Below, piece by piece: positions 34,648-44,044 of a stretch of 64,000 nucleotides of DNA. This DNA comes from an uncultured Clostridia bacterium (GTDB lineage: Bacteria > Bacillota > Clostridia > Christensenellales > Borkfalkiaceae), in contig CAJOMT010000001.1 of NCBI GenBank assembly GCA_905235815.1, forward strand, positions 1 to 64,000, read 5' to 3'. Below the pieces are notes generated by a model, which saw only the letters and a program-made list of their open reading frames with translations, had not been told where the DNA came from and did not search any database. How positions within the stretch are numbered: the first letter of the stretch is position 1; each line of letters begins with the position of its first letter. The position numbers and the translations under genes were made by a program.

Positions 34648-36450
34648 ATGGCAGAATTTATGGGAGATTTAAGAAGGACGGATATGTGCGGCAATTTGCG
34701 CATAGGCGACGTCGGCAGAGAGGTCGTCGTAATGGGTTGGACGCAGAGGAGAAGAAACCTCGGCAGCCTTATATTCGTCGATTTAAGGGATAAAACCGGA
34801 ATAGTTCAGATAGTGTTCGACGATACGACTGAGAGCGCCGTATTTAAAAAGGCGCAATGCGTTCGTTCCGAATACGTTTTGGCTGTAAAGGGTAAAATAA
34901 GAGAAAGGGAGAGCAAGACGGACAAGATCCTTACCGGCGATATAGAAATTCTTGCCGACGAGATAAAAATTTTATCGGAGGCGGACGTTACGCCGTTCGA
35001 GATTTCCGACGACGTGAACGTCAACGAAACTTTAAGACTTAAATACAGATATTTGGATTTGAGGAGACCGTCGCTCCAAAAGAATCTCTTTATGAGAAAC
35101 GAGATAACGAAAGCGGCGAGAAAATTTTTCGACGAGAACGGTTTTGTGGAGATAGAAACTCCGATGCTCGGCAAGTCCACGCCTGAGGGGGCGAGGGATT
35201 ATCTCGTTCCGTCGAGGGTACACCCGGGTTGTTTTTATGCTCTTCCGCAATCTCCGCAACTCTATAAGCAACTGCTTATGATTTCGGGATTTGACAGATA
35301 CTATCAGATAACGAAGTGTTTCAGAGACGAAGATTTGAGGGCAAACCGTCAACCGGAATTTACGCAGATAGACGTGGAAATGAGTTTCGTCGAAAAGCCG
35401 GAAGACGTAATGTACCCGATCGAGGGCCTTATAAAGAACATTTTCAAGTCTACGATAGGACTTGACCTCGGCGACGGGCATTTCAGACAGATGACGTATA
35501 AAGAGGCAATGGAGAATTACGGTTCGGACAAGCCCGACACTCGTTTCGGACTTAAAATAGTAGATTTGTCCGACGTTTTCGCTCATTCGGAATTCAAGGT
35601 GTTCTCCGATGCGTTGGCGATAGAGATAGGACCTATTCGCGGCAGCGTGAGGGCGATAAACGCCAAGGGACTTGCGAATAAATTTTCGAGAAAAGAACTC
35701 GACGCCACGGTCGAATATGCCAAGACTTTGGGAGCGAAAGGGTTATGCTGGGCGACGTGGCAAGCGGGAGCGGAGCCGAAGTCGTCGTTTGCAAAATTTC
35801 TGACTGAAAAAGAGAGCGCCGAAATGGCGGCGAAAATGGGCTTTGAAGAAGGCGACGTTTTGTTTATCGCCGCAGATAAAGATTACGTGGTATTCAACAC
35901 TCTCGGCGGAATACGTTTAATGCTTGCGGAAAAATTCGGACTTGTAGACAAAAACGAGTACGATATATTGTGGATAACCGAATTCCCCATGTTCGAATGG
36001 TCGGAGGAGGAGAATAGATTTATGGCGACGCACCACCCGTTTACCGCACCTCTCGACGAGGATTTGGAAATAGTCGAGAGCGCACCGGACAAGGCGAGGG
36101 CAAAGGCTTACGACTTGGTAATAAACGGACAAGAATCGGGCGGCGGCTCTATTCGTATACATTCGAGAGAAATACAGCGTAAAATGTTCAAGATACTCGG
36201 ATTTTCGGAGAGCGACATTCAGGCAAAATTCGGATTTTTCGTAGACGCATTCAATTACGGAACTCCTCCGCACGGCGGACTTGCGTTCGGACTTGACAGA
36301 CTTACTATGTTGCTTACCAAAGACGAATCGATAAGGGACGTAATAGCGTTCCCGAAGGTTCAGACGGCGTCGTGTCTTATGAGCGAAGCGCCTTCGACGG
36401 TAGATGATAAACAGTTAAAGGAATTGTATATAAAAATAGACGAGGAATAA
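34648..36450 (+). CDS. aspS: Aspartyl-tRNA synthetase
   Basis: 600 residues from the ATG at 34648, chosen for GAGGTG 4 bases upstream; an in-frame TTG at 34588 lies in the promoter. Class II features are present: N-terminal OB-fold (VVVMGWTQRRR), motif 2 with FRDEDLRANRQPEFTQ near 221-236, the bacterial insertion (GAD) domain at about 290-410 and motif 3 GLAFGLDRL near 542. It begins an operon with yqeY and small unknown genes. Confidence 0.95.
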   Translation: MAEFMGDLRRTDMCGNLRIGDVGREVVVMGWTQRRRNLGSLIFVDLRDKTGIVQIVFDDTTESAVFKKAQCVRSEYVLAVKGKIRERESKTDKILTGDIEILADEIKILSEADVTPFEISDDVNVNETLRLKYRYLDLRRPSLQKNLFMRNEITKAARKFFDENGFVEIETPMLGKSTPEGARDYLVPSRVHPGCFYALPQSPQLYKQLLMISGFDRYYQITKCFRDEDLRANRQPEFTQIDVEMSFVEKPEDVMYPIEGLIKNIFKSTIGLDLGDGHFRQMTYKEAMENYGSDKPDTRFGLKIVDLSDVFAHSEFKVFSDALAIEIGPIRGSVRAINAKGLANKFSRKELDATVEYAKTLGAKGLCWATWQAGAEPKSSFAKFLTEKESAEMAAKMGFEEGDVLFIAADKDYVVFNTLGGIRLMLAEKFGLVDKNEYDILWITEFPMFEWSEEENRFMATHHPFTAPLDEDLEIVESAPDKARAKAYDLVINGQESGGGSIRIHSREIQRKMFKILGFSESDIQAKFGFFVDAFNYGTPPHGGLAFGLDRLTMLLTKDESIRDVIAFPKVQTASCLMSEAPSTVDDKQLKELYIKIDEE

Positions 36451-36454
36451 AACG

Positions 36455-36877
36455 ATGCGAATAGAAGATTTTAAAAAAGTAAAGATAGATGCGATGAAAG
36501 CGCACGATAAAGATGCGGTTACCGCACTCAATACGGTTATAAACAAACTTATGCTTGCCGAAATCGAAAAGAGGGCGGCGGGAGCAGAGATGACTGATGC
36601 GGACGTAACTCAAATTCTTCAAAAGACTATAAACGAATTGACCGAAGAACGAGAGGGGTTCGTCAAGGCGAACAGAGCGGAAACGGTTGCGAGTTTAGAT
36701 AGGCAACTTGAAACGGTAAAGCAATATTTGCCCAAAATGCTCGACGACGAAGAAATAAAAGAGATAATTTTGTCTTTGCCCGACAAGTCCACGCCTTACG
36801 TTATGAAGTATTTTAAGGCGGAATATAACGGCAAGGTAGATATGAGAAGAGTGGGCGAAGTGCTTAAAACTCTGTAA
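36455..36877 (+). CDS. yqeY: GatB/YqeY domain protein
   Basis: 140 residues, all helical, matching YqeY. The family shares a tRNA-binding fold with the tail of GatB amidotransferase; its role is not settled. The next gene is 5 bases away, and aspS ends 4 bases upstream, so it is cotranscribed with a tRNA synthetase. Confidence 0.9.
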   Translation: MRIEDFKKVKIDAMKAHDKDAVTALNTVINKLMLAEIEKRAAGAEMTDADVTQILQKTINELTEEREGFVKANRAETVASLDRQLETVKQYLPKMLDDEEIKEIILSLPDKSTPYVMKYFKAEYNGKVDMRRVGEVLKTL

Positions 36878-36881
36878 TATT

Positions 36882-37172
36882 ATGGAAGATTTTGCGCAGA
36901 ATAATTACAGCGAGGCGCTTGTCGCCGAAATAACAGCGGAAAAAGCGGCTCGTAGATATGTTCGAGTTCCCTTGATTTTATCGCTGTTAGGGCTTATTTT
37001 CTCGGTAATTTACGGCGTGGGCGGAATATTATCGGTTATTTCGCTGATATTGGCGTCCGTCCGCCTAAAAAAACGAAAGTCTGAAGCGTTGAGATGGGCG
37101 GTCGTAATTTCTGGCGTAACTTTGGCGCTCTGCATTTTTTACGTTTTGGCTATTATAGCGGTAACGTTTTAG
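36882..37172 (+). CDS. Small DUF4190-like membrane protein
   Basis: 96 residues with a soluble first third, then two TM segments (about 30-58 and 72-95) joined by a basic loop (RLKKRKSEALRW). The layout resembles DUF4190 proteins. Function unknown. No good Shine-Dalgarno sequence is visible before the ATG; it may depend on coupling with yqeY 5 bases upstream. Confidence 0.65.
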   Translation: MEDFAQNNYSEALVAEITAEKAARRYVRVPLILSLLGLIFSVIYGVGGILSVISLILASVRLKKRKSEALRWAVVISGVTLALCIFYVLAIIAVTF

Positions 37173-37190
37173 TCTGAAAATTTCTACATA

Positions 37191-37556
37191 ATGGACGGCG
37201 AATCTTTGGCGCTTTTGGAATTGCTTAAAAGAAGTTGCGGCAGAAGTTATAAACTTGTGCCTATCGGCGAAATTCCGGAAGCGCTCGATAATGTTACCGA
37301 AGATAAGATTAAAAAAGAACTCGATATTTTATCCGCAGAGGGGTATCTCGATATAAAGTACAGAGACGACTCCGTATTTTTATGTAAAGTAACTCCGCTC
37401 GGATTTATCGTTAAAGGCGAAGAACGGCTCGAAAGTGACGGAAGTGCTAAATGGCAAGTAAAACCAATACGAATATTCGTCGCTGCGTTTTTCGGTTCTC
37501 TGCTTTCGGGTGCAATTTTAATGGCGTTAGCGGCGGTGATGAGATATGCTCTCTAA
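37191..37556 (+). CDS. Unknown protein: winged-helix-like domain plus one C-terminal TM segment (first of a tandem pair)
   Basis: 121 residues. The first 80 are helix-helix-helix-beta hairpin in pattern, ending in LSAEGYLDIKYRDD, as in winged-helix domains. A single TM segment (about 96-118) closes the protein. It shares the core LSAEGY-D and the C-terminal membrane anchor with the next gene, which it overlaps by 11 bases. It could be a membrane-tethered regulator or an adaptor. No named family recognised. Confidence 0.6.
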   Translation: MDGESLALLELLKRSCGRSYKLVPIGEIPEALDNVTEDKIKKELDILSAEGYLDIKYRDDSVFLCKVTPLGFIVKGEERLESDGSAKWQVKPIRIFVAAFFGSLLSGAILMALAAVMRYAL

Positions 37557-37899
37557 ACGCGATTGCGCCGTATTAAAGGCGATATTAAGTTGTTGCAACG
37601 GAAGCGAAACTTGTCTTATCGAGGAGGAAAAGTTAAGACAAGATGCAAAATTGAGCCGCCTTAAAGATGAAAAATTTACTAAGACTATCGACTCACTCTC
37701 TGCCGAGGGGTACTACGATCTTATTCGATGCGAAAGGGGCGGAACGCCCATGCTTTGTATATCACCGAGGGCGAAGGCGAGGTATTTTAAAGACGAGCAA
37801 TATAGACAACTTAGGAGTATGCTGATTAAAGTTCTTTTTACGCTTGTCGGTTCATTGCTTGCGTTTGTCATCTCTAAGGTTTTATATAATATTTTTTAA
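37546..37899 (+). CDS. Unknown protein: winged-helix-like domain plus C-terminal TM segment (second of a tandem pair)
   Basis: 117 residues. Residues 1-75 are similar in pattern to the preceding protein, with DSLSAEGYYDLIRCERGG aligning to its LSAEGYLDIKYRDD. A basic patch follows, and then one TM segment (about 90-112). It has a CC pair near residues 16-17 and 'NGSETCL' after it. Overlap with the previous gene implies coupled translation and perhaps a heteromer. Function unknown; uvrB follows 38 bases later. Confidence 0.6.
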   Translation: MLSKRDCAVLKAILSCCNGSETCLIEEEKLRQDAKLSRLKDEKFTKTIDSLSAEGYYDLIRCERGGTPMLCISPRAKARYFKDEQYRQLRSMLIKVLFTLVGSLLAFVISKVLYNIF

Positions 37900-37937
37900 A
37901 AAGTCGGCCTATAAGTCGATTATTTGCTATTTTTGAT

Positions 37938-39899
37938 ATGGAAGAAAGAAAGTTCAAAATACATTCCGAATACGTTCCGACGGGCGATCAACCCCGTGCG
38001 ATTGAGAGTTTGACCGAGGGGATAAACGACGGATTGCGTTCGCAAGTGTTAGTCGGTGTAACGGGCAGCGGTAAAACTTTTACGATGGCGAACGTGATAC
38101 AAAACGTTCAGCGTCCGACGCTGGTAATTGCGCACAACAAGACGTTGGCTGCTCAGTTATGCAACGAACTCAGAGAATTTTTTCCGGACAACAGAGTAGA
38201 GTATTTCGTTTCGTATTACGATTATTATCAACCCGAATCGTATATCCCGTCTACGGATACATATATTGAAAAGGACTTATCCATAAACGATGAAATCGAT
38301 AAGTTACGCCATAGCGCCACTTGTTCTTTGGCGGAGCGTCGAGACGTAATAGTCGTCGCATCGGTTTCTTGCATATACGGGCTGGGCGCACCGGAGGAAT
38401 ATTATGCGCTTGCCATATCTTTGAGAGAGGGTATGACCGTCGACAGAGACGAACTTATGCGCAAACTCGTTTCGAGACAGTACGAGAGAAAGGATATAGA
38501 TTTTTGCAGGTCGTCTTTCAGAGTGCGAGGCGACGTTTTGGAGATTTTCCCATCCTCAAACGATGAAATATATATAAGAGTCGAATTTTTCGGCGATGAA
38601 ATAGAAAAGATAAGCGAATGTGAATTCGTTACCGGCAAGGCCATAAACAGATTAAAACACGTTGCGATTTTTCCGGCAAGTCACTATGCGGTAGGCGACG
38701 AAAAGATGGAAAAGAGCCTCGGTGAGATAGAAAGGGATATGCGTGAAGAAGTCGAGGCGCTTAAAAAGCAGAATAAACTTCTCGAAGCGCAGAGGCTTTT
38801 GCAGAGAACGAGTTACGATATAGAAATGATGCGAGAGATAGGCTATTGTAGCGGCGTAGAGAATTACAGTCGTTATTTCGACGGCAGAAAGCCGGGCGAA
38901 CCGCCGTTTACTCTCCTCGATTATTTTCCGAAAGATTTTATAGTGTTTATCGACGAAAGTCATATGACCGTACCGCAGATAAGGGCTATGTATAACGGCG
39001 ACAGAGCGAGAAAGACCAATCTCGTGGAATACGGTTTCCGTTTAAAATCCGCTTTTGACAACAGACCTCTTACGTTTGACGAATTCGACAAGCGAATAGT
39101 ACAGCAAATTTTCATATCTGCAACCCCTGCGGAGTACGAAAAGAGCGTAGCGGATAATTTTGCCGAACAGATAATACGACCCACGGGACTTTTGGATCCG
39201 CTCGTTGAAGTGAGGCCCACTAAGGGGCAGATAGACGATTTACTCGCTGAAATATGCAGAATTACGGGCAGCGGCGGCAGAGTTTTGGTTACGACGCTGA
39301 CAAAGAGAATGGCGGAAAGTCTGACTGACTTTTTAAAAGAACATTCGGTAAAAGCTCGGTATATGCACAGCGACATAGACACTTTGGAGAGAATCGAGAT
39401 AATACAAGAACTGAGAAAGGGCGATATAGACGTATTAGTCGGCATCAACTTGTTAAGAGAGGGGTTGGACTTGCCCGAAGTAAAACTCGTTGCGATACTC
39501 GATGCGGATAAGGAAGGTTTTTTAAGGAGCGATACGGCTCTCGTTCAGACGATCGGCAGAACTGCACGAAACGCAGAGGGCAAGGTAATAATGTACGCCG
39601 ATACCGTAACTGACAGTATGCGCCGTGCGATAGACGAAACCGCCCGCAGGCGTAAACTACAAGACGAGTATAATAAGGAACACGGGATAATTCCTCAGAC
39701 GATAGTCAAGAAAGTAGTCAACACGATAGAAATAACTAAAAAAGTAGACAGAACGAAAGATATTAAAGTTCAGGATATACCCGATGAGATAGAAAAACTC
39801 AAGGCGCTTATGAAGATAGCGTCGCAGAACCTCGATTTCGAGAAGTGCATCGAGATACGCGACACTATTGCGAAACTTAAACTTAAAATGAGATCATGA
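37938..39899 (+). CDS. uvrB: Excinuclease ABC subunit B
   Basis: 653 residues. Walker A GVTGSGKT near 40, the damage-probing beta-hairpin YYDYYQPESYIP near 92-103, DESHMT near 339 and a C-terminal UVR domain that binds UvrC. It verifies damage in nucleotide excision repair. No Shine-Dalgarno sequence and no SOS-type operator were seen in the 38 bases upstream. The stop overlaps the next gene by 4 bases. Confidence 0.96.
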   Translation: MEERKFKIHSEYVPTGDQPRAIESLTEGINDGLRSQVLVGVTGSGKTFTMANVIQNVQRPTLVIAHNKTLAAQLCNELREFFPDNRVEYFVSYYDYYQPESYIPSTDTYIEKDLSINDEIDKLRHSATCSLAERRDVIVVASVSCIYGLGAPEEYYALAISLREGMTVDRDELMRKLVSRQYERKDIDFCRSSFRVRGDVLEIFPSSNDEIYIRVEFFGDEIEKISECEFVTGKAINRLKHVAIFPASHYAVGDEKMEKSLGEIERDMREEVEALKKQNKLLEAQRLLQRTSYDIEMMREIGYCSGVENYSRYFDGRKPGEPPFTLLDYFPKDFIVFIDESHMTVPQIRAMYNGDRARKTNLVEYGFRLKSAFDNRPLTFDEFDKRIVQQIFISATPAEYEKSVADNFAEQIIRPTGLLDPLVEVRPTKGQIDDLLAEICRITGSGGRVLVTTLTKRMAESLTDFLKEHSVKARYMHSDIDTLERIEIIQELRKGDIDVLVGINLLREGLDLPEVKLVAILDADKEGFLRSDTALVQTIGRTARNAEGKVIMYADTVTDSMRRAIDETARRRKLQDEYNKEHGIIPQTIVKKVVNTIEITKKVDRTKDIKVQDIPDEIEKLKALMKIASQNLDFEKCIEIRDTIAKLKLKMRS

Positions 39900-40633
39900 A
39901 AAAATTTTTGATAAAATACAAATTCTCTTTTAATTTGTTTATCGGATACGCGAGCTTATTCGGCCCGCTCGCGGTAATGGTAAATTTGAATCAAATTTAC
40001 GAAATTTCCGACGGAGTGAACTTTGCGGTCGGCGTAGGTATAACAGTGTTTGGAATCGTTTGGTTGATATATTTTGTAATAAACCATTCTAAAATAACCA
40101 AACAACGAGAGAAAGATAAAATACGAAAAATAGAAAAAATCGTGCATAGCCAAAAAAGCGCAGTTCTCGTCAGAAAAAGAGCCTTTATCGGCAATTTTTC
40201 GTTTTTGTCCGGGTTATTGTCGTTTTATACTGCGTGGTTATTGTTTTTCCCTTTTTCGTATTTTAACTCAGCGGGATTTTGGATATTCCGCGGGTGTTCC
40301 GTCGTTCTGACGGCTTTTGGGGCGATATTCAGTTGGGTAATTCCGCGTAAAATGTTGATTTATAAAGGTGGCGTTCTGATAATCGACAACGGGGAAATAA
40401 ACAAAAGTATAAATCCCGACGAATTGAGCGGCTGGGAAAGAAGGTTCGAGAAACGCAAAGGCAGCAATACATTCGCATGGTCGTTATATTACGATTTGGC
40501 GTTAAATATAAACGGTGAAGAAATTATTTTAAAAAAAGCCGATTCGGAATACGATTTATGTTTCAAAAAAACAATTCAAACGATCAAAAATATGACGACC
40601 GATAAACCCGTTCAGACGGAGCGGGAAATATAA
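39896..40633 (+). CDS. Unknown membrane protein between uvrB and uvrA
   Basis: 245 residues. Two TM segments lie near 13-30 and 40-62, then a basic loop, then two more at about 100-125 and 130-152. The last 90 residues form a soluble, beta-rich domain like bacterial PH-type domains seen in small membrane proteins. It is translationally coupled to uvrB (ATGA overlap) and is followed 22 bases later by uvrA. No family named; a link to repair is suggested by position only. Confidence 0.6.
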   Translation: MKKFLIKYKFSFNLFIGYASLFGPLAVMVNLNQIYEISDGVNFAVGVGITVFGIVWLIYFVINHSKITKQREKDKIRKIEKIVHSQKSAVLVRKRAFIGNFSFLSGLLSFYTAWLLFFPFSYFNSAGFWIFRGCSVVLTAFGAIFSWVIPRKMLIYKGGVLIIDNGEINKSINPDELSGWERRFEKRKGSNTFAWSLYYDLALNINGEEIILKKADSEYDLCFKKTIQTIKNMTTDKPVQTEREI

Positions 40634-40655
40634 ATAACGGACTTTTTAAAAAACT

Positions 40656-43475
40656 ATGAAAGAATTTATAACTGTAAGAGGCGCGAAAGAAAACAATTTA
40701 AAAAACGTAAGCATAGATATACCAAGGGATAAACTCGTCGTATTTACGGGACTTTCGGGGAGCGGCAAATCGACGCTTGCATTCGATACGATATTCGCCG
40801 AAGGCCAGAGAAAATATATGGAGAGTTTGTCGAGTTATGCGAGAATGTTTTTGGGGCAGATGGAGAAACCCGACGTCGAGAGCATTGAAGGACTATCTCC
40901 CGCCATATCGATAGACCAAAAGACTACCTCGAATAACCCACGTTCGACAGTTGGAACGGTAACGGAAATATACGATTATTTAAGGCTGTTATACGCAAGA
41001 GTGGGAACTCCGCATTGTCCTAAGTGCGGCAGAGTGATAGAAAAAATAACGGTGGACGACATTGCCGAGATCGTACTCGGAATGGAAACCGGTTCTAAAA
41101 TACTCGTAAACGCACCCGTAATAAGGGGCAGAAAGGGAGAGTATACCAAACAACTCGAAAGTTACAGAAAGAGCGGATTTGTAAGGGTGGAAATAGACGG
41201 TTCGGTCTACGACTTGTCGGAGGAGATAAAACTCGATAAAAATATCAAACATAATATATCCGTCGTCGTCGATAGGTTGATAGTAAAAGACGGTATAAGA
41301 AAACGTCTGACGGATAGTCTGGAAACGGCGCTCGGACTTGCCGAAGGGCTTGTGGAAATCGAAAAAGACGGCAAATCCACCGTTTATTCCACTAATTACG
41401 GCTGTCCGGATTGCGGAATTACGATAGCCGAACTCGAACCGAGGTTGTTTTCGTTTAACAATCCGTTCGGAGCGTGTCCGAAGTGCAAAGGTCTCGGCTT
41501 TACTTCGAAAGTCGATCCCGCTCTCGTCATCGGTAATCCGAACAGAACTCTCAGAGAAGGAGCGCTGACTGTAACGGGTTGGAATCTCGATAACGGCAAG
41601 ATGGCGGAGATGTATTTCAAGTCGCTTGCGAAGCATTACGGATTCAGTTTGGACGTGCCCGTAAAAGACTTGCCGAAAGACGTAATGAATATTTTACTTT
41701 ACGGAACGAACGGCGAAAAGATAAACGTAACTTACACTTCGAGGACGTTTAACGGCAGTTACAATACGGATTACGAGGGCGTAATACCCAATCTCGAAAG
41801 GCGTTACAGAGAAACTACGAGCGACTATACCAAGAGCGAAATAGAGAAGTATATGGTCAGTGCGCCGTGCGATGAGTGTAATGGCAAAAGATTAAAAGAC
41901 GAGGCGTTAGCAGTTACTGTCGGCGACAAGAACATAATAGATTTATGCGATATGTCGGTAGTAAAGATAAAGGAGTTCATTTCGGATCTTAAACTTACGC
42001 CTACGCAAGAGATAATATCCAAGGCGATATTAAAAGAGATAAACGCAAGGCTCACGTTTTTGGAGGACGTAGGGCTCGGGTATCTGACTTTATCGAGAAG
42101 TGCGGGAACGCTTTCGGGCGGCGAGGCGCAGAGAATAAGGCTTGCCACGCAGATAGGCAGCGGTCTTACGGGCGTTTTGTATATTTTGGACGAGCCGAGT
42201 ATAGGCTTGCACCAAAGGGATAACCAAAAACTTATAAACACGCTTTTAAAATTGCGTGATTTAGGCAATACGCTTATAGTCGTCGAACACGACGAGGACA
42301 CTATGCGTGCGGCGGACTTTATAGTCGATATAGGGCCGAAGGCAGGAGTAAACGGCGGCGAGGTCGTGGCTGCGGGTACGGTAGAAGATATCTGCAAGGC
42401 GAAAAATTCGATAACGGGCGATTATTTATCGGGGCGCCGTAAGATAGAAGTTCCCGCTTCGCGCGTAAAGCCCGACGGCAGATGGCTTACCGTTTACGGT
42501 GCAAAGCAGAACAATTTGAAAAATATTGACGTAAAATTTCCGGTCGGACTTATAACTGCGGTAACGGGCGTGTCGGGCAGCGGAAAGAGTTCGCTCGTAA
42601 ACGAAGTAATATTGCCGGTGTTATCCAACTCGTTAAACGGCGCAAAGATGCGGACGGGAAATTATAAGGATATAAGCGGAATAGAAAATTTTGATAAAGT
42701 TATAGCGATAGACCAGTCACCTATAGGCAGAACGCCGAGGAGCAATCCGGCAACTTACACGGGTGCATTTACGCATATAAGGGAAATTTTCGCTGCGTCT
42801 TTGGACGCAAAAGAGCGAGGATATAAGGCAGGCAGATTTTCGTTTAACGTTTCGGGCGGCAGATGCGAACGCTGTCAAGGCGACGGAATAATCAAGATAG
42901 AAATGCATTTTTTGCCGGACGTCTTCGTTCCTTGCGAAGCGTGTAAGGGCAAGCGCTATAATTATGAAACTCTCGAAGTCAAATATAAGGGCAAGAATAT
43001 ATCCGAAGTACTCGATATGACGGTGGACGAGGCGGTCGAATTTTTTGAGAACGTGCCGAGGATATACGGAAAGATAAAGACTTTGCAAGACGTGGGGCTG
43101 GGGTATATAAAACTCGGGCAATCCGCAACTACGCTATCTGGCGGCGAGGCGCAGAGGGTAAAACTCGCAACCGAACTTTCCAAGCGCTCGACGGGCAGAA
43201 CGCTATATATTTTGGACGAGCCTACTACGGGATTGCACTCTTACGACGTCGATAAATTGATAAGCATACTGATGAGGCTGAGAAATTCGGGGAATACCGT
43301 AATAGTTATAGAGCACAATTTAGACGTCATCAAAGTAGCGGATTATATAGTGGATTTAGGCAAAGAGGGCGGCGACGAAGGCGGAAACGTCATTGCGGTC
43401 GGCAGTCCTGAAGAAGTAGCTGAAAACAGCGAAAGTTACACGGGGAAATTCCTCAAAAAATTACTTGAGAGATGA
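40656..43475 (+). CDS. uvrA: Excinuclease ABC subunit A
   Basis: 939 residues, full length. Two ABC ATPase modules: Walker A GLSGSGKST near 33 and GVSGSGKSS near 643; signatures LSGGEAQR near 487 and again near 829. Zinc-binding cysteines occur as CPKCG near 120, CPDCG/CPKCKG near 250-276 and CERCQGDG/CEACKGKRY near 740. UvrA finds DNA damage and loads UvrB. The 3' neighbour starts 3 bases after the stop. Confidence 0.97.
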   Translation: MKEFITVRGAKENNLKNVSIDIPRDKLVVFTGLSGSGKSTLAFDTIFAEGQRKYMESLSSYARMFLGQMEKPDVESIEGLSPAISIDQKTTSNNPRSTVGTVTEIYDYLRLLYARVGTPHCPKCGRVIEKITVDDIAEIVLGMETGSKILVNAPVIRGRKGEYTKQLESYRKSGFVRVEIDGSVYDLSEEIKLDKNIKHNISVVVDRLIVKDGIRKRLTDSLETALGLAEGLVEIEKDGKSTVYSTNYGCPDCGITIAELEPRLFSFNNPFGACPKCKGLGFTSKVDPALVIGNPNRTLREGALTVTGWNLDNGKMAEMYFKSLAKHYGFSLDVPVKDLPKDVMNILLYGTNGEKINVTYTSRTFNGSYNTDYEGVIPNLERRYRETTSDYTKSEIEKYMVSAPCDECNGKRLKDEALAVTVGDKNIIDLCDMSVVKIKEFISDLKLTPTQEIISKAILKEINARLTFLEDVGLGYLTLSRSAGTLSGGEAQRIRLATQIGSGLTGVLYILDEPSIGLHQRDNQKLINTLLKLRDLGNTLIVVEHDEDTMRAADFIVDIGPKAGVNGGEVVAAGTVEDICKAKNSITGDYLSGRRKIEVPASRVKPDGRWLTVYGAKQNNLKNIDVKFPVGLITAVTGVSGSGKSSLVNEVILPVLSNSLNGAKMRTGNYKDISGIENFDKVIAIDQSPIGRTPRSNPATYTGAFTHIREIFAASLDAKERGYKAGRFSFNVSGGRCERCQGDGIIKIEMHFLPDVFVPCEACKGKRYNYETLEVKYKGKNISEVLDMTVDEAVEFFENVPRIYGKIKTLQDVGLGYIKLGQSATTLSGGEAQRVKLATELSKRSTGRTLYILDEPTTGLHSYDVDKLISILMRLRNSGNTVIVIEHNLDVIKVADYIVDLGKEGGDEGGNVIAVGSPEEVAENSESYTGKFLKKLLER

Positions 43476-43478
43476 AAT

Positions 43479-43982
43479 ATGATAAGAGATGAATATAATA
43501 AAAATCAGAGCAAATCGTCGAACTCGGCTGAAAGCAAAAAAAAGTCGTCCATAAGAGACGGCTTAGAAGAAACGGAGAAAATAAGCAAAAGGTCGGCTCG
43601 TAAAAAAGCGAGCATGGGCGAGAGGAATTATTATGCCTATCAAGTAAAGAGATTGCAAGACCTTTCGAGAGCGGTTTCATTTTCGAATAATTTTTCGCTC
43701 GTGATATTTTCCGTGTTATACGTGTTGATATTGGCAGTGTATATATTATTATTGCATAGCGAGACTCCTTACAGTACGGTAAGTTTTATAATATGGAGCA
43801 GTATATATGCGGCGTTCGTTATATGGTATTTAGTTTGGAGATTTGCACTGAAAGCCAAAGTTGCAAAAAAAGCGGAGTTTTACAGAAAGGAACTCGAACG
43901 TATGAGTTTTGAAAGTTTGAGTAAGATAAGCAAAGCGTATAATTTTTATTCTCAAAACGAAAATAGTTCAAACAATGAATGA
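43479..43982 (+). CDS. Unknown two-TM protein after uvrA
   Basis: 167 residues. A basic, Ser/Lys-rich cytoplasmic region of about 65 residues precedes two TM segments (about 72-94 and 102-124). A basic helical tail ends in Asn/Ser. There are no recognised catalytic motifs. It starts 3 bases after the uvrA stop with GAGATGA as a possible ribosome site, so it belongs to the uvrBA transcript. A terminator follows. Confidence 0.6.
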   Translation: MIRDEYNKNQSKSSNSAESKKKSSIRDGLEETEKISKRSARKKASMGERNYYAYQVKRLQDLSRAVSFSNNFSLVIFSVLYVLILAVYILLLHSETPYSTVSFIIWSSIYAAFVIWYLVWRFALKAKVAKKAEFYRKELERMSFESLSKISKAYNFYSQNENSSNNE

Positions 43983-43995
43983 TAAAATCAAGTAA

Positions 43996-44026
43996 AAGGG
44001 CTATCGCAAGCGGGGCGATAGCCCTT
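43996..44026. terminator. Terminator between the uvrA operon and fba
   Basis: Arms AAGGGCTATCGC and GCGATAGCCCTT with a 7-base loop and T-rich sequence on both strands. Confidence 0.85.
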
Positions 44027-44044
44027 GAATTTTATTTTAAAAGT

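Noticed and set aside
37900..37937. SOS (LexA) operator before uvrB
   Set aside because: No GAAC-N4-GTTC-like or CGAAC palindrome in the 38-base spacer.
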